Notes under the pieces: model-generated
Told to the model about the DNA's origin: nothing
What the model saw: the letters and a program-made list of their open reading frames with translations, nothing else
Database searches by the model: none
Position numbers and translations under genes: made by a program
Part shown: positions 35,275-47,307 of the stretch, piece by piece
Layout of the letters: every line of letters starts with the position of its first letter
How positions within the stretch are numbered: position 1 is the stretch's first letter
DNA from: Atherix ibis
Lineage: Eukaryota; Arthropoda; Insecta; Diptera; Athericidae
Assembly (NCBI GenBank): GCA_958298945.1
Contig: OY282606.1
Coordinates: 43,847,920 to 43,911,919, forward strand
Direction: 5' to 3'
Length of the DNA stretch: 64,000 nt

Positions 35275-36885
35275 ATGCGAAGTTTCGTGAGCTTTATTTT
35301 TGTCCTACTGATAGTAGGTACATTTGCGCAATACATTAGGATGCCTCAACGGACGGAGACGCTTGTTCAGAAAGTAGATCACTTCGCAAAGAACAGTCCT
35401 GAATTTGAGACTGTAAGTTATAAAGTTCTATAATAAGTTAGAGTGTGTTGTACTAGTAAAATTGAAGATTATTTCTGTCCAGTTTTTAATAAAAAAGTAA
35501 AAATCCAATACGAATTTCTATAATTTCCAGAACTACGATGTCGTCGATGATTACTACGTTCCTGGTGGTCCCATTATTTTTTCGTTGGAATTTGATAAAA
35601 ATGACTACATTATCAGAAACAACTACTTGGAAGAGATTGCTCAGAATGTAACAGGATATTTGATCGAAACCCACACCCGCAACAATGATCCTGAGTAAGT
35701 TAGATTTTTCTGCAATAACTTTTTTTCCAATAAAATTTCTCCTCTATTGTAATTGTACACTTTTCGAAAATTCTTTTATCAATAATTTGCTCTTGTTTTT
35801 AGCCTACATTTTGATAAAAAATACCAAACACTTGACCAAATATTTGGGGACTTCAAAACTCTAATCGATCATGTCCGCTCGAAACTAAATCGAAGGGAAA
35901 AAGTTATCATAATAGCACGTTATGAACTGGGAACAATAGCAACATGGTTTCGTGTAGAAAATCCAGATCATTGTGATGGTGTTTGGGCCGCTGAAACTCC
36001 TCTTCTAACACAGTTCTCGAATGATGGTTCGTAGCTTTAATCGTACTATTAAGCTAATTACCGAAAGGTGTTTTAAATTAATTTTCTAATGAAACTTTAG
36101 ACTTCTTTAATGACATTGGTGAATGGATAACTAAACATGCATCTCAGGAGTGTTATAATCGATTGCAACAGTCATTCGTCGATGTTAAAGACCTTTTCAA
36201 GAAGAAACAACAGCAGACACTCAAATCAAAGCTCGATCTCTGCAGTGACTTTTCAGCTGAAGATGATCAAGTCGCAATGATGGAGGCTATTATGAAAATT
36301 CTCTCGATTTACAGAAACTGGACTCCAGAATCAATTAAATCGATGTGTACCACGATCACCGATCAAAGTATTGATTCAGTGACTGTATTTTCAATGATCG
36401 TGAAGCGGTTGAAAGACAACATCGAACAAAAGGGTTGTATACCAAACACCTATAACGGATTAATAGATTCCTTCAAGGAAACCGGCAATTTCTATTTCAT
36501 GTGCAACGAGCTGGGCGGCTTTCGTACCACATCCCCTAATCAGCCATTAGCAGCCGACTTGACCACAGATACGTACGCCAAGTTGTGTGCTGACGCCTTC
36601 GGTCCAGAGTTCACAAAAGACAAGATCAGTCAGAAAATGGAGAAGATCAACACCCGGTTCGGAGGTCTTCATCCCAAAACCACAAACCTCTACTTTACCA
36701 CTGGTGGATTGAACCCTCTTAAGTCATTGTCCGCCCACGAAGTGTCTGATCCAATGAGTGCCGCACGAATTGTTCCAGGCGTCGAAAGAGCGTGGGTATT
36801 CCAAAGTATCGCAAAAACCGACAACGATGATGTCCGCCAAGCTCAAGTTGCCGGCCTAGAGCTTATTCAAAAATGGATTCAGTAA
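35275..36885 (+). CDS. Secreted S28-family homologue, catalytically dead (array gene 3)
   Basis: Exons 35275-35412, 35531-35694, 35803-36026 and 36101-36885 are in phase, giving 436 residues. The signal peptide is SFVSFIFVLLIVGTFA. The active-site positions are altered as in the other two genes (ARYELG, LNPLK, VERAW). Introns 1 and 2 (118 and 108 bp) are near-identical to those of gene 2, while intron 3 (74 bp) and most of exon 4 match gene 1. The last codons and the 3' flank match gene 2 again. This mosaic points to gene conversion from gene 1 into a gene-2-like copy. The reading frame is clean. Confidence 0.9.
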
Positions 36886-36889
36886 AAAC

Positions 36890-37380
36890 TTTTTAGTTAA
36901 TATAATTTTTTGTTAAATTTACTTATGGCTGTTTTTATTTTATTGTTAATCACTATTTCATGATTTAAAATTATTTCAAATATAGACAACGTTTTTTTAT
37001 TTCTTTATTCATGTTGGGTCTCATTGTTTATAAATTTTCGTCTTAAAGTTGAATCGACTTAGCTCGGACTTTCTTTAATGTTCTCGTCAATTTTAACAAA
37101 AACGATTTACATTTTGATTATGTTGTAATAATTATTATTGTGAAATTGATTTTATTCACAAATATAATCTTAAGTAGAAAGTTAAAAAAAAATTTTAGAA
37201 AAAATCCCACCGGATCCGGTTTTTCCCTACGATAGGAGAACTCAAGTGACCTTAACTTTTGACTGATTTGTTTTTGTCTGATAATGGTTTTTTGAGGTGT
37301 ATATTTAATTTAAACAAAAAATGAAAATGCTTACACATTAAAGTGAAATTAATTTGAGTGAGGATTTTTTTATATTCACA
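36890..37380. repeat. 3' flank of S28-like gene 3
   Basis: Contains blocks shared with the flank of gene 2 (to about 37140) and, further out to about 37380, with the flank of gene 1 (AAATCCCACCGGAT, ACTGATTTGTTTTTGTCTG). Gene 3 therefore preserves the longest 3' part of the ancestral unit. Confidence 0.65.
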
Positions 37381-39080
37381 ATAGATTAAAATAGAATAAT
37401 TGTTAGTATATTTTGACACTTGACCTCAAACGAAATATTATTTTTTATATTTATTTTTAGAAGACTTCCAATCTTAAATTATTTTTTACATGTTATCGCT
37501 TTTTTATGTTATATTATTTTGTTGTTGTCTTTTAAAAAGTCTGTAAAGTATACATTTTCGTAAGCAAAAATAATAATTATTGTTTTATTAACTGTCGAAG
37601 TTTTTCTTCTATTAATTATTATATAATATTATTATTTCTCATCGTTCTTAAAAAAAAATTTACTTTCTAAACGATTTATGATTTTTTGCAAGAAAAAACT
37701 TAACTTTTCGAAAATGTGTCGTCGAAAATGTTTCTGCAACATTGTGGAGTGTTTACGCAACGGAAGCGTATCTTTTAGGAAACATCGGATATGAAAATGC
37801 AAATTAGAATTAAATTTTTTTTTCTTATTTAAAAAATGTTTGAAATACAGTAAAATAGATGAAAATATTGTAAAAACTTCAAGTGATCAACTTGTACTTC
37901 TGCAAGAACATTTTTCAGGTTAAATTAAAATATTTCAATTTAAATGTTTATATCAATCCTAGTTTTAAATATTTTTATAAAAAATTATATAAAATTTTTA
38001 TTATAATTGACAAATTACTAGTAAGCAAAAATATTATTAAAAGTTATGGAGAAATATTCAAAAATGTTCATGCTATTTAAAAAACATTTGTAAGTCTTAT
38101 TTTTCGCTGCTTTCTGCGAAGCTCAATGAAAGTTTCTGTTTTGCGCTGATTTAATAAAAGCTCAGATGGTAATTTAAAAGTTTATGAACCAAACAACTTA
38201 AAACGCAGTACGTACACAATGTGGCAGCAATGTTTAGTGAGAGGAATTTGGAAACAGTACATTGGATTGTACAATTAGTGCGAAGTTGCATAACATTTTA
38301 ATTACGTATTTTTTCGAAATTCCGCTTTATTTGCATTTTTAAAATATTCTAAAGCCTTTAGAAAACATTACAGAAAACAAATTAACAAAGTTCACAAAAG
38401 AAGTAACACTTAAAATATAAATATTCTCTTTAGAATATTTATCTTTTACGTCTTACGTCTTACTTCTTACTCTAAACAATGCAAGAATAGTGTTAGATCG
38501 TACTATTCTTAACGAGTAATCCTTCGCGAAGTATAAAAGTGCAAAACCCTTATGCAATAATAGATACTGAGGAAGAGAAGCGAAGGTGGATTATATTTCT
38601 GATCCACAATTTTTGCTTTGATTTGTGTTTGAGTAAAAATTGAGGGTTTTGCTCATACAATTCAACGTTTTTTAACAAGTTTATTTCTTGATTAGAAAAA
38701 GGGAGAAGGTTTTTTGAATTTATGGCATATGTTCATATGTACGTATATTAATTATTAACATATACATCGTACATGCATATATAATATTTAAATAAATATA
38801 TTTTTACGTGCATAGCAGCTAAATTTTGTTTTATGGAAATATTCGACGAAACAACTTATGGAGATATATAATTAAAACGATCAAATAATTAAAAGAGATT
38901 CTTTTTCCATAAATAATTACAAAATATCTTGTTTCTTATAAATGAAACTAATTTTCCAACCATATCGAAACTGTGGTTACTTTCGTAAAAAAAATTGTCA
39001 GTAAAGGAAAATTTAAAATATATTTTTACTACCCAGCACTTTAATTTATATTCTATTTATTAACGTTTAAATAAGATTAC
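37381..39080. other. AT-rich non-coding DNA
   Basis: No gene or mobile element that I can support. A 65-codon frame at 37883-38080 is asparagine-, lysine- and isoleucine-rich noise. Confidence 0.45.
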
Positions 39081-39780
39081 AGGTATATTTTCGACTACTT
39101 TTTTGAGCAGCTGGAGCCATATATCTGTAAAAATGCACTAAATGTCGGCTTCCAAGCCGTCCACCATCGCTCGTTTATTGGCGTAGACTAGTGACTTCCC
39201 ATATCGCCACAGAAAATAATCTGAAGTTGCTAAATCACATGATCTTGGAGGGCAACTCACAGGTACATTGCGCGATATTATGCTCTTCCAAAAAAGTCAC
39301 TCATCATGGATCTGTAGGGCTCTCCAATGACTGTGAGGCTCTGGCCGCCATCATTTTTTTAATAATATGGCCCACCAATGTTTCCACCATCGCATAAACC
39401 ATACCAAACAGTAACTACGTGTATTTCTTGATGTAACGGCACCTAAATAATGGTTTTTAGATTTTCTTTACTCCAAATGCGGCAATTTTTCCTATTTTTT
39501 TCTCATATTTTGACTTTGATTTAATTTTAAACGACGTTATTGTTGGTGTTTTGTACTGAACCAGTGTACTCAAATGTATCTAACAAATTCTTGATTGCAG
39601 GCTCAAAAAGACGATCATTACGACCAAAAACACCGCAAAAAAACATGGGTTTTGCACTGCATATGTGTGCTGAAAGGTAGTTTACAAATTCTCTCATTAA
39701 ATCTTTGAAAATGTAATATATTTCGTCAACCAAAAGCTCCGCACGAGTGGCGCTTACATAGAATTTCGCTGCATACATAA
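39080..39780 (-). mobile_element. Fossil DD41D-like transposase copy
   Basis: The minus strand shows, in order, FGRNDRLFEPAIKNLL and FEYTGSVQN (39685-39570, the N-terminal FGRNxRPxxxTIxRLVxxFxxTGSV motif), VVTVWYGLCDGGNIGGPYY (about 39410), GEPYRSMMSDFF (about 39320), and SCDLATSDYFLWRYGKSLVY (about 39240). The segment containing the QQDG catalytic Asp is deleted and several stops are present. It is related to the copies at 30.1 and 59.7 kb but older. Confidence 0.65.
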
Positions 39781-40776
39781 CTTTTCTCTATAGGTGTTAG
39801 ACATCTGTTTATTATCTGTGCAATAACATTTTCAATATTTAAAAAAATAATTTTATTTGGTTTGCTATTTTTTTGATAATAATCAATAACTTTAATTAAA
39901 TATTCAATAATTTTGCTGTCTGTTATAAAATACTGATTAACAATAAAAGTACGTTTGCTAGTGTAACTAATGATTATGTAATTTTATGTATTAAACTTTT
40001 ATAAGTTGTTATATAAAATATAAAAATTAAAAAAAACATATTTGATGTAAAACAGAAAAGTTACTCAAACATTTGTAGGTCTTTACCATGTTGTTCGATA
40101 TTTGGATGTGGCGAATACACAATTGTTAACCTTATAAATAATTACCAATCTCAATTGGGAAGAATCCTTAAAAGGAATGTTAAAAAAAACATTTTCTTTT
40201 ATACTCAAAATTATATAAATTTGACAGAGTTTAGTATCCTATATAATACGATGTGTGTATCCTCCCTCACACCTCACTAAAAATTTTCAAAAAACAATAG
40301 CACAACTAATAATAATATCAAAAAAAATTAAGAAAAACCATTTTTTTATAAATTGTATAAAATTGTATATTATCAATAATTTAATATTGGAATAGAAACA
40401 AGTAATTTCTTATCTAGAAGATATCGATTTCTTCTAAAAACAAATTAACTATATTATAAAAATACAAAATAAGCGACAAAAATAATAAAACTGTCTTCTG
40501 CCTTTCCTACAACTGTTTTTTTTTCTAATAAATAATAACTTAATTAAAAAACAACAACTAAAACGATATAAAAATTTCTCACACAATTTAAAATACTATT
40601 TAAAGTTGTCTTTTTTTATCAACAACAAAAAAATAATAATAAAAATTCTATCACGATTTTTGTTGGTATTACTTTTTAGAATCGACGGCGATAATGGCAA
40701 ATTATTGAGCTCTACTTTATTATCAGAAGTTGTCGAATAAATTTCGAAATAGTCTCAAAAGTATTCGGGATGGCCT
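39781..40776. other. Spacer containing a duplicated S28-array flank
   Basis: AT-rich. The stretch 40310-40490 resembles 32765-32960 upstream of S28-like gene 2 (TATAAAATTGTATATTA, AAAATAAGCGACAAAAATAA). No S28 exon follows it. Confidence 0.5.
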
Positions 40777-42123
40777 TTAACTGTAGTAGTAGTCGGTTTC
40801 CGGAAAAAGTTTTCTCGCATTCATTAAGAACAGATTAGTTACTTTACCACAATTGGAATTTACAACCGGATCTTCAACCAGCGCTGATTCTAATGGCACT
40901 AAGAAATTCCGATATGGCTCTTTGCCGACCTGATAAGACTCCACCGAACGGTAAATAGTACTGAACGCTGGTTGCTTATCAGCGTGGAAATATCCCCTAT
41001 TTCCGTGTAGCACTTGAACTCCACGCGACGCATTGCACACGCTCGTGTACATGCAATGATCCGGCCTGTAATTGTATTCGCACGGAAATACGTACAGTTT
41101 ATCTGAAATGTAATTTCTTTATGGTCAACCAAAATCAAGAATCGCAGAAATTTGGCTTTTCAGCTTACCTGGATGGAAGAAAAACAAAATATTTATGAGA
41201 TCCTGATCGCCCCAAGTGATCTTCAGTTTGTACTCTTTGTGGAGTGGCATTATGTGCTCTTCCCAACCAAAAGACCGCATCCTTGTGAGATTCATCAGCA
41301 TTACACCAGAATTAACACCCAACAGGCCATAGAACGGATGTTTTGCGAAACGATTGTACCAGCCGACATTCGAGTCTTCATGTTCCGGCGACAGGCCCGC
41401 TATTTGTGAAGAATTGAACCGCTTGAAATGGTCCCAAATCTCAGTAACCGGCGACAAAAATAAAGTGTCTGTGTCCAAGTAGAGGACGGAGTCAATGTGA
41501 CTTAATAAGTTCTGCAACAGGAAAGAAAATTTGAAAGAAATTCAATTTGATTAAGAAATTAAACAAAAATAAAACCAAGCGAAACCAAATTGGCATCGAA
41601 TCCTTACAGGAAGAAAGAGCCGTTGCGCAGCGCACGGTTTAAATAAACTTCTCCACTCATTAGCATTCGATTCCGGGAACTGCAGAGGATGAATTTCAAA
41701 AGTGAATTGATTTGGCACTGCTTCCTGCCAATCGGTTAGCTTCTCCTCAAATCCCACACGAAGATCCTCCTCTGTTATCACCACGAACTTAAGTTGCCGC
41801 TTCTGCTGGTTGAAAAGCAGCGCGGACTTCAGCATCGTAAGCGTCTCATGCAAGCGTTGTCCACACGCTACCACAGCCAATGTAATCTCCACTTGGGGCA
41901 TTGTACTATAACAAAATAATTCTCAATCTTATCTCAGTACACCGTTAATGATAAATATTTTAAACCTTTTGAACGCGAATAGTGTTAAATTCCGCCATTT
42001 TCCACGGTCCCTGAATAAATTTATAATCTGCCCGGTCTCGTTAACGCGGAATATGTAGAAAAGCACTAAAATAGCCGATATCACAAACAATAAAATCAGA
42101 CACTTTTTATCCAAATTTTTCAT
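40777..42123 (-). CDS. Glucoside xylosyltransferase (GT8), type II Golgi/ER membrane enzyme
   Basis: Four exons on the minus strand: 42123-41966 (donor inferred), 41905-41608, 41511-41169 and 41102-40777, giving about 374 residues. The ATG at 42123 begins MKNLDKK. A membrane anchor follows ([17 protein letters not shown]), and then a GT8 domain: [19 protein letters not shown], the metal-binding [51 protein letters not shown] and [16 protein letters not shown]. These match the GXYLT1/2 family, called shams in Drosophila, which adds xylose to O-glucose on Notch EGF repeats. The first donor (AAAAG|GTTTAA) is weak and is the least certain junction. It lies head-to-head with Sec15, 780 bp apart. 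Confidence 0.88.
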
Positions 42124-42902
42124 ATTTTTCAGATACAAAAAATTTAACAACCGAATGGAAAATAACAATAACCGGCGGGACCAGTCCGGTCAGATCTGCT
42201 TTTTTAAATTAATGAATCCGCACCGCAATTTATTTTGTTTACTGACGGTGACCCCAATTTGACGTTTCTCCGTTTAGCAGGTCAATATCCCAGCGAACGA
42301 GTGAGTTCCAATTCCAAAACGTTCTAAGCAAAAACTCGGCAGAACAAATTTTCACAATAACAACGACCGCCCCTTTTATTGTTGACGCTTTCTCTTTACC
42401 GACAAAACTTATTTCCCCTTTTAACCATCTGTTCAAATTAAACCACACAATGTTAAGCAATTAATTTCAATTGACAATAAAATAGAAAAATTAATTGTTT
42501 TCTCCAATCCCGCACCTAAAGCTTTATTCACATTCATTTTATTTGTAAATAGTAAAGTCAAAATAATCAAAAACCTTTTTTTTACGATAGAGCGGAAATG
42601 TATTACTCTCACTCTCTCATTATTTTTGCCTTTCTGCACTCTCTCAGAGCAGAAGTAACCGTGAATAAATCTTGTTATTGCCTTAGATACTGTCAAAATC
42701 ATCTGTAACTGAACCTTAGTTTATTATACTCTTAGATTAAAAAATACTCTATAATCTAAGAACTGAACGTTAAATGTCAAAAAAAATGTCACCCAAGTAA
42801 ACAGTGGCAGCCGTGTTTGTTGCGAAGAAAGTGTCTTTATTTCATTTATTTTGGATAAATTCAATAAAATCATTTATTATATTAGTTTACGATCATTTGA
42901 AA
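42124..42902. promoter_or_regulatory. Divergent intergenic region between GXYLT and Sec15
   Basis: 780 bp between opposed start codons. It contains a pyrimidine-rich CTCTCACTCTCTC cluster at about 42606-42620 and CTCTCTCAGAG at about 42640-42650, which could be GAGA-factor sites. No TATA box is obvious on either side. Use as a shared promoter region is inferred from the layout. Confidence 0.4.
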
Positions 42903-45259
42903 ATGGCAAATATATCAATACAAGATATAGAAGCTGTCGATGATTATTGGGGACCGACATTTCGTTCGATACTCGAAGGTATAAGAATAGTTAAACTGTG
43001 CGAAAATTTGTGGGGCGTAGATGCAGTTGTTTTTGTTTTTTTGTTTTGATTTTAGGGAACGCTTGCGAATCTTTGTCAGATCAATTGGAAACTCGAATTA
43101 AGATCCACGATAAGGACATTGAACGTATCTGTAATTTATACTACCAGGGATTTATCGATTCCATTCGGGAATTATTGCAAGTCAAGTCGCAGGCGAAGAA
43201 TTTGAACAACGAAGTTCTGGTGTTAGACGGCGCCTTAGCTTCAGTATCTGCTGAAGTCCTTTCAAAAGGTAAAGAACTTGTCCGTGCACGACAAATCGAA
43301 AGTAACATTGCAAATGCTATCGAGGGTCTTTCGAACTGTTTGCCTGTACTGGAATGCTATTCAAAATTGTTGTCGCAAGTAAAAGAGAAACGGTATTATC
43401 CGGCTTTAAAAACGTTAGAAGTACTAGAAAAGGAGCACTTTCACAAAGTGTCCGAGTATAAGTTTGCTGCCCAAATGGAAGAGGCTGTACCAAAACTGAA
43501 GGAGAATATTAAAAAATCTTCTGAAGCCGATTTTCGAGAGTTTCTCGAAAACATACGTAAGTTTTCGCCAAAAATTGGCGAAGTTGCCATGCGACATACG
43601 AAACAATTGAACAAGCGGAGTCTCGATAGTATTATTGAGGAGTCAAAGGCATTAGATTCGAAGGGAGAATACGCTGCCGATGAAGAGGACCTTAGCGCCC
43701 AGGATCTAATAGATTTCTCGCCCATTTACCGGTGTCTTCACATTTACACTGTGCTCAATGATAAGGAATACTTTGAAAAGGATTACCGTCAGCAGCGTCG
43801 AGATCAGGCCAAGTTAGTATTGCAGGCTCCTCAGACAATGCATGACAACCTTGAGGCGTACAAAACTTACATTTACTCGATCGTTGGCTTTTTCATTGTC
43901 GAAGACCACGTTATGAATACGGCTGGCGATGTAGTCACAAGATCATATCTGGACGATTTGTGGTCCACATCGCTTTCGCGCGCTGTAAATGTGCTCAGTG
44001 TTAATTCATCATCTTGCACTGACCCAAATATACTGTTACGTATTAAGAATTTAATTATGCTTTCGATAATCACTTTGAAAACATATGGCTATTCGGCGAA
44101 TCAACTGTGGGATCTGCTCTTCGAAATGCGGGATCATTACAACGAAGTTCTGCTGCAGAGATGGGTGAACGAGTTCCGCGAAATTCTAGACAGAGGAGAT
44201 TTTCTGCCCTTGGAAGTCGAGGATCAGGAGGAATACGATAATGTGATTGAACGGTTTCCCTTCCATTCAGAGCAATTGGAAAACCAGCCATTTCCAAAGA
44301 AGTTTCCCTTCTCTCGCATGGTACCTGAAGTCTACCATCAGGCCAAAGAATTTATGTACGCCTGCATGAAATTTTCCGACGAACTGTGTTTATCACCAAA
44401 CGAGGTGGCTGCAATGGTTCGCAAAGCGACGAATCTTCTGCTCACGAGAAGTTTTAGTGGCTGTCTATCGGCGGTGTTTCGGAATCCGAGCTTAGCTCTG
44501 ATGAAAGTCATCCAAGTTATAATCGATACACAATATTTAGAAAAGGCTGGACCGTTCCTAGATGATTTCGTATGCAAAATGACAGATACGCAACCGAGCA
44601 TTAGTCAAGCACCTCCAGCTATGTTCCAGGCTGCACGTGCCGAAGCTGAAATGCAGGTCTCTATTAAGCTGTGCGCGAAATTAGACGAGTTTTTCGAGCT
44701 AGAAGGATACGAATGGCTGCTAGTGGAACCGATTGGACATGCTTCTCCTTTTATAACTGACATGATAGCCTTTCTACATAGCACATTTCAAAGTTTTTCG
44801 TATCTGCTGCCGAACGTTGCTCTAGCTGCTTGCAAAAAAGCCTGTGAACATATCGCAAATTCAATATATAAATTGCTACTAAACGATGATGTCAAACAAA
44901 TATCGACAGGAGCCCTACATCAGATCAGTTTAGACTTGATGCAATGTGAATTATTCGCTGCTTCCGATCCAGTTTCTGGTCTAAAAGAAGGCGAACTTTC
45001 TAAATATTTTTCCGAAGTGCGCCAACTACTGGATTTATTAATGCTGGAAGAATGGAGCGCTTATCTTCATGACTATGGAAAACCGGATAATCGTTATAAT
45101 CTAGTTCAGCCAAAAACTATTATCACTGTATTAGAAAAGATCAGAGAAGCAGACAAAAAGACAGTTTTCTCGGTACTCAAGAAATCCGAACGTGATAAAA
45201 AGAAACTTTGGGAAACTGTACTCAAACAGCTACGACAACTTGCCGATCGCCAGAGTTAA
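42903..45259 (+). CDS. Exocyst complex component 6 (Sec15)
   Basis: Two exons, 42903-42978 and 43056-45259, encode 759 residues, close to the length known for fly Sec15. The N-terminus (DDYWGPTFRSILEG) and the early coiled-coil region (LETRIKIHDKDIERICNLYY) lead into a helical-bundle protein. The C-terminal half carries the conserved Sec15 domain (PFPKKFPFSRMVPEVYHQAKEF, then FDDF-like and YLLPNVALAACKKACEH blocks). Sec15 is the exocyst subunit that binds Rab11 on secretory vesicles and tethers them at the plasma membrane. The frame is intact. The single 77-bp intron has GT-AG sites and a polypyrimidine-rich acceptor. AATAAA occurs at 45284-45289, just after the stop. Confidence 0.95.
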
Positions 45260-45289
45260 ATCAAATCCAAAAAAAAAAATATTAATAAA

Positions 45290-46412
45290 GTAATATTTTC
45301 CATTCATAGAAAATCATAACAACTAAAACTAGACTTTAAAATGCAATACATTGCTGATATTATTTGATTAAAAATTAGAAAAAAAAGTGTCTTACTGATG
45401 AAAATCTGTTAAGTTTATTCCAAATTTAAATATAATTTAAACAGACAAGATAATAATTATGCAATAACATATTTATTTTAACATTTCCATTGTTGTGTTT
45501 TTATTTAAATTAATTCTTTTTATTAAATAATTTTTAGGTATAATTTCTCTAATAGTTTGTCGGTATAGTTTCTGTTGAGTATATAGGATTAGATTGTACC
45601 GCATATCACCATTTTCTCTTTGTTACATTACTGCCATCTACATGTTAATAGATTATCAAATATTCTACAAAAATTTAAATATATTTTGAAGCCATTTATC
45701 TCATGAACAATCTGTTTTTTTATATGGTTTTAAAAATTTCTTTTGCATCAAAAATAATAGTAAAAAAAAAACATTAATTTTAGTGGCAGCTTAATTATTT
45801 ACTTTTAAAAAAATTTTTTCATTCACCAAATTGATGAAAAGAAAATACCTCTTTATTAGAAGCAAAGAATTAACCTCACCTGCTTTTTTTTTGTATTTTT
45901 GTAAATACGTATTTTTTCCAAGCATAGTTTCGAAACAAACAAAAAAAACATATTTATTTGTTGATTTACATTTTTTTTAAAATCAACTATATTTACATTT
46001 GTGAGATAGTAAAATAATTTATTGAAATCACAAATAAAACCAACAATAAAGTGTTTTACAAAATCTAAACAAACTGAAAATACAATACTATTCATATTTC
46101 GTATTTTATTTGGACTAATATACTATAAAATAAATTTTAAACATATTAGAAAGATTGAAAATTATAGTAATTGATATAAATTCGAAAATGTAAGTAGTGC
46201 GTTGATCGGATAATGATGTTAATTGTATTGTTGACTTAAGTTATTAGAATCCAAATTAGAACAGTAAAATTTCTCTTTGGCAGAGTAACAAATTAATCAA
46301 TATCAGATATTCCAGTTGAGTTGAGGTAATGTATATATTTTAGGCAGTTTCTGTGATTACACGTTGTTCTTCATAAAATAACTTTAGTTGTTCTATAATT
46401 CGCTTAAAAGTG
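45290..46412. other. AT-rich intergenic spacer
   Basis: Lies between Sec15 and the DM4/DM12 gene. No exon, repeat or RNA gene seen. Confidence 0.45.
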
Positions 46413-47307
46413 ATGGAGTTTCGGTAAATTTATAACATATTTTTTTCATTTTTTATTGTTGAATAAACTATTTTTTTTTAAATTAATATAAATATAGAAT
46501 TCACCCTCTATCACTGGTGATAGTTTTATTTTCTACAATCAACATAGAACAAATATCAGGGCTACAAAATGAACATAATCTTACCAACTGGCAATCGCTT
46601 CGTAGACAAAAACGTACTTTAGTTTATCAAACTGCCGGAACAGCGAAAGTGAATACCATATTTCTTATAATGTTATGCTTTTTACACAATATAGTGTTTT
46701 GATATTTTTTTTAGTGAAAATAATTTCATATATTTTAAGATTGTTTGTGGTTTTCTTATGCCAGTCCAACTAGCGCAAAAATACCGTCAATTGAATTTTG
46801 CTTTGAATTTCCAAGCACAATACGCTTTACCACAAGTTCCCATATATTGGTGGGACAAATGGAATAGACGTTCTTTGGAGCGAGTAAAAGAGGAATACGA
46901 GACTAAAGGTACAATTGGCAATGATGAATCTAGGAAGCTGGTTTATACAGCCATAGAGGCGTATATGAATCGAATTGGAAAAAATGGACGGAAATGCTTA
47001 CAAAGGGCTATTTGTGAAAATGCTGAAATCGATGAAGTTGAGGGGATCTACTCAGAACTGTTACATGCTGTTTTAACGTTAGTTAATATATTCTATTTCT
47101 TAATTAATATGCATATATATATATATATTTATTTCTGTCAAATCTAGTCCAGGAGAAAATTATGATGATGAGGATTATAAAGATGCTCATCGTGCTGGAA
47201 AATCTGGTGCTGTTTGTACGTCATTGTATCCAGAATGTCCAATTGGAGAAGGAATTCTTGATAGTATTTCTGTTATAAAAACTAGAGGATTTTTCAATAA
47301 TATATGA
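46413..47307 (+). CDS. DM4/DM12 family secreted protein
   Basis: Four exons fit in phase: 46413-46423 (only MEF plus two bases), 46498-46648, 46740-47077 and 47148-47307, giving 219 residues. The tiny first exon is inferred. It completes a signal peptide (MEFRIHPLSLVIVLFSTINI) that the larger exon lacks on its own. The mature part has RRQKRTLVYQTAGTAK, NFQAQYALPQVPIYWWDKWN, and GRKCLQRAICENAE. The family ending is SELLHAVLT, then CTSLYPECPIGEGILDSIS. The paired cysteines match the insect-specific DM4_12 family, whose function is unknown. The 70-bp third intron contains an (AT)n run. Confidence 0.85.

Noticed and set aside
42124..42168. 15-residue N-terminal extension of the xylosyltransferase
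   Set aside because: The apparent start is TTG. The first ATG in frame is at 42123 and gives a normal type II membrane anchor.
43424..44601. Several minus-strand frames within Sec15
   Set aside because: Antisense shadows of a strong, continuous coding exon.
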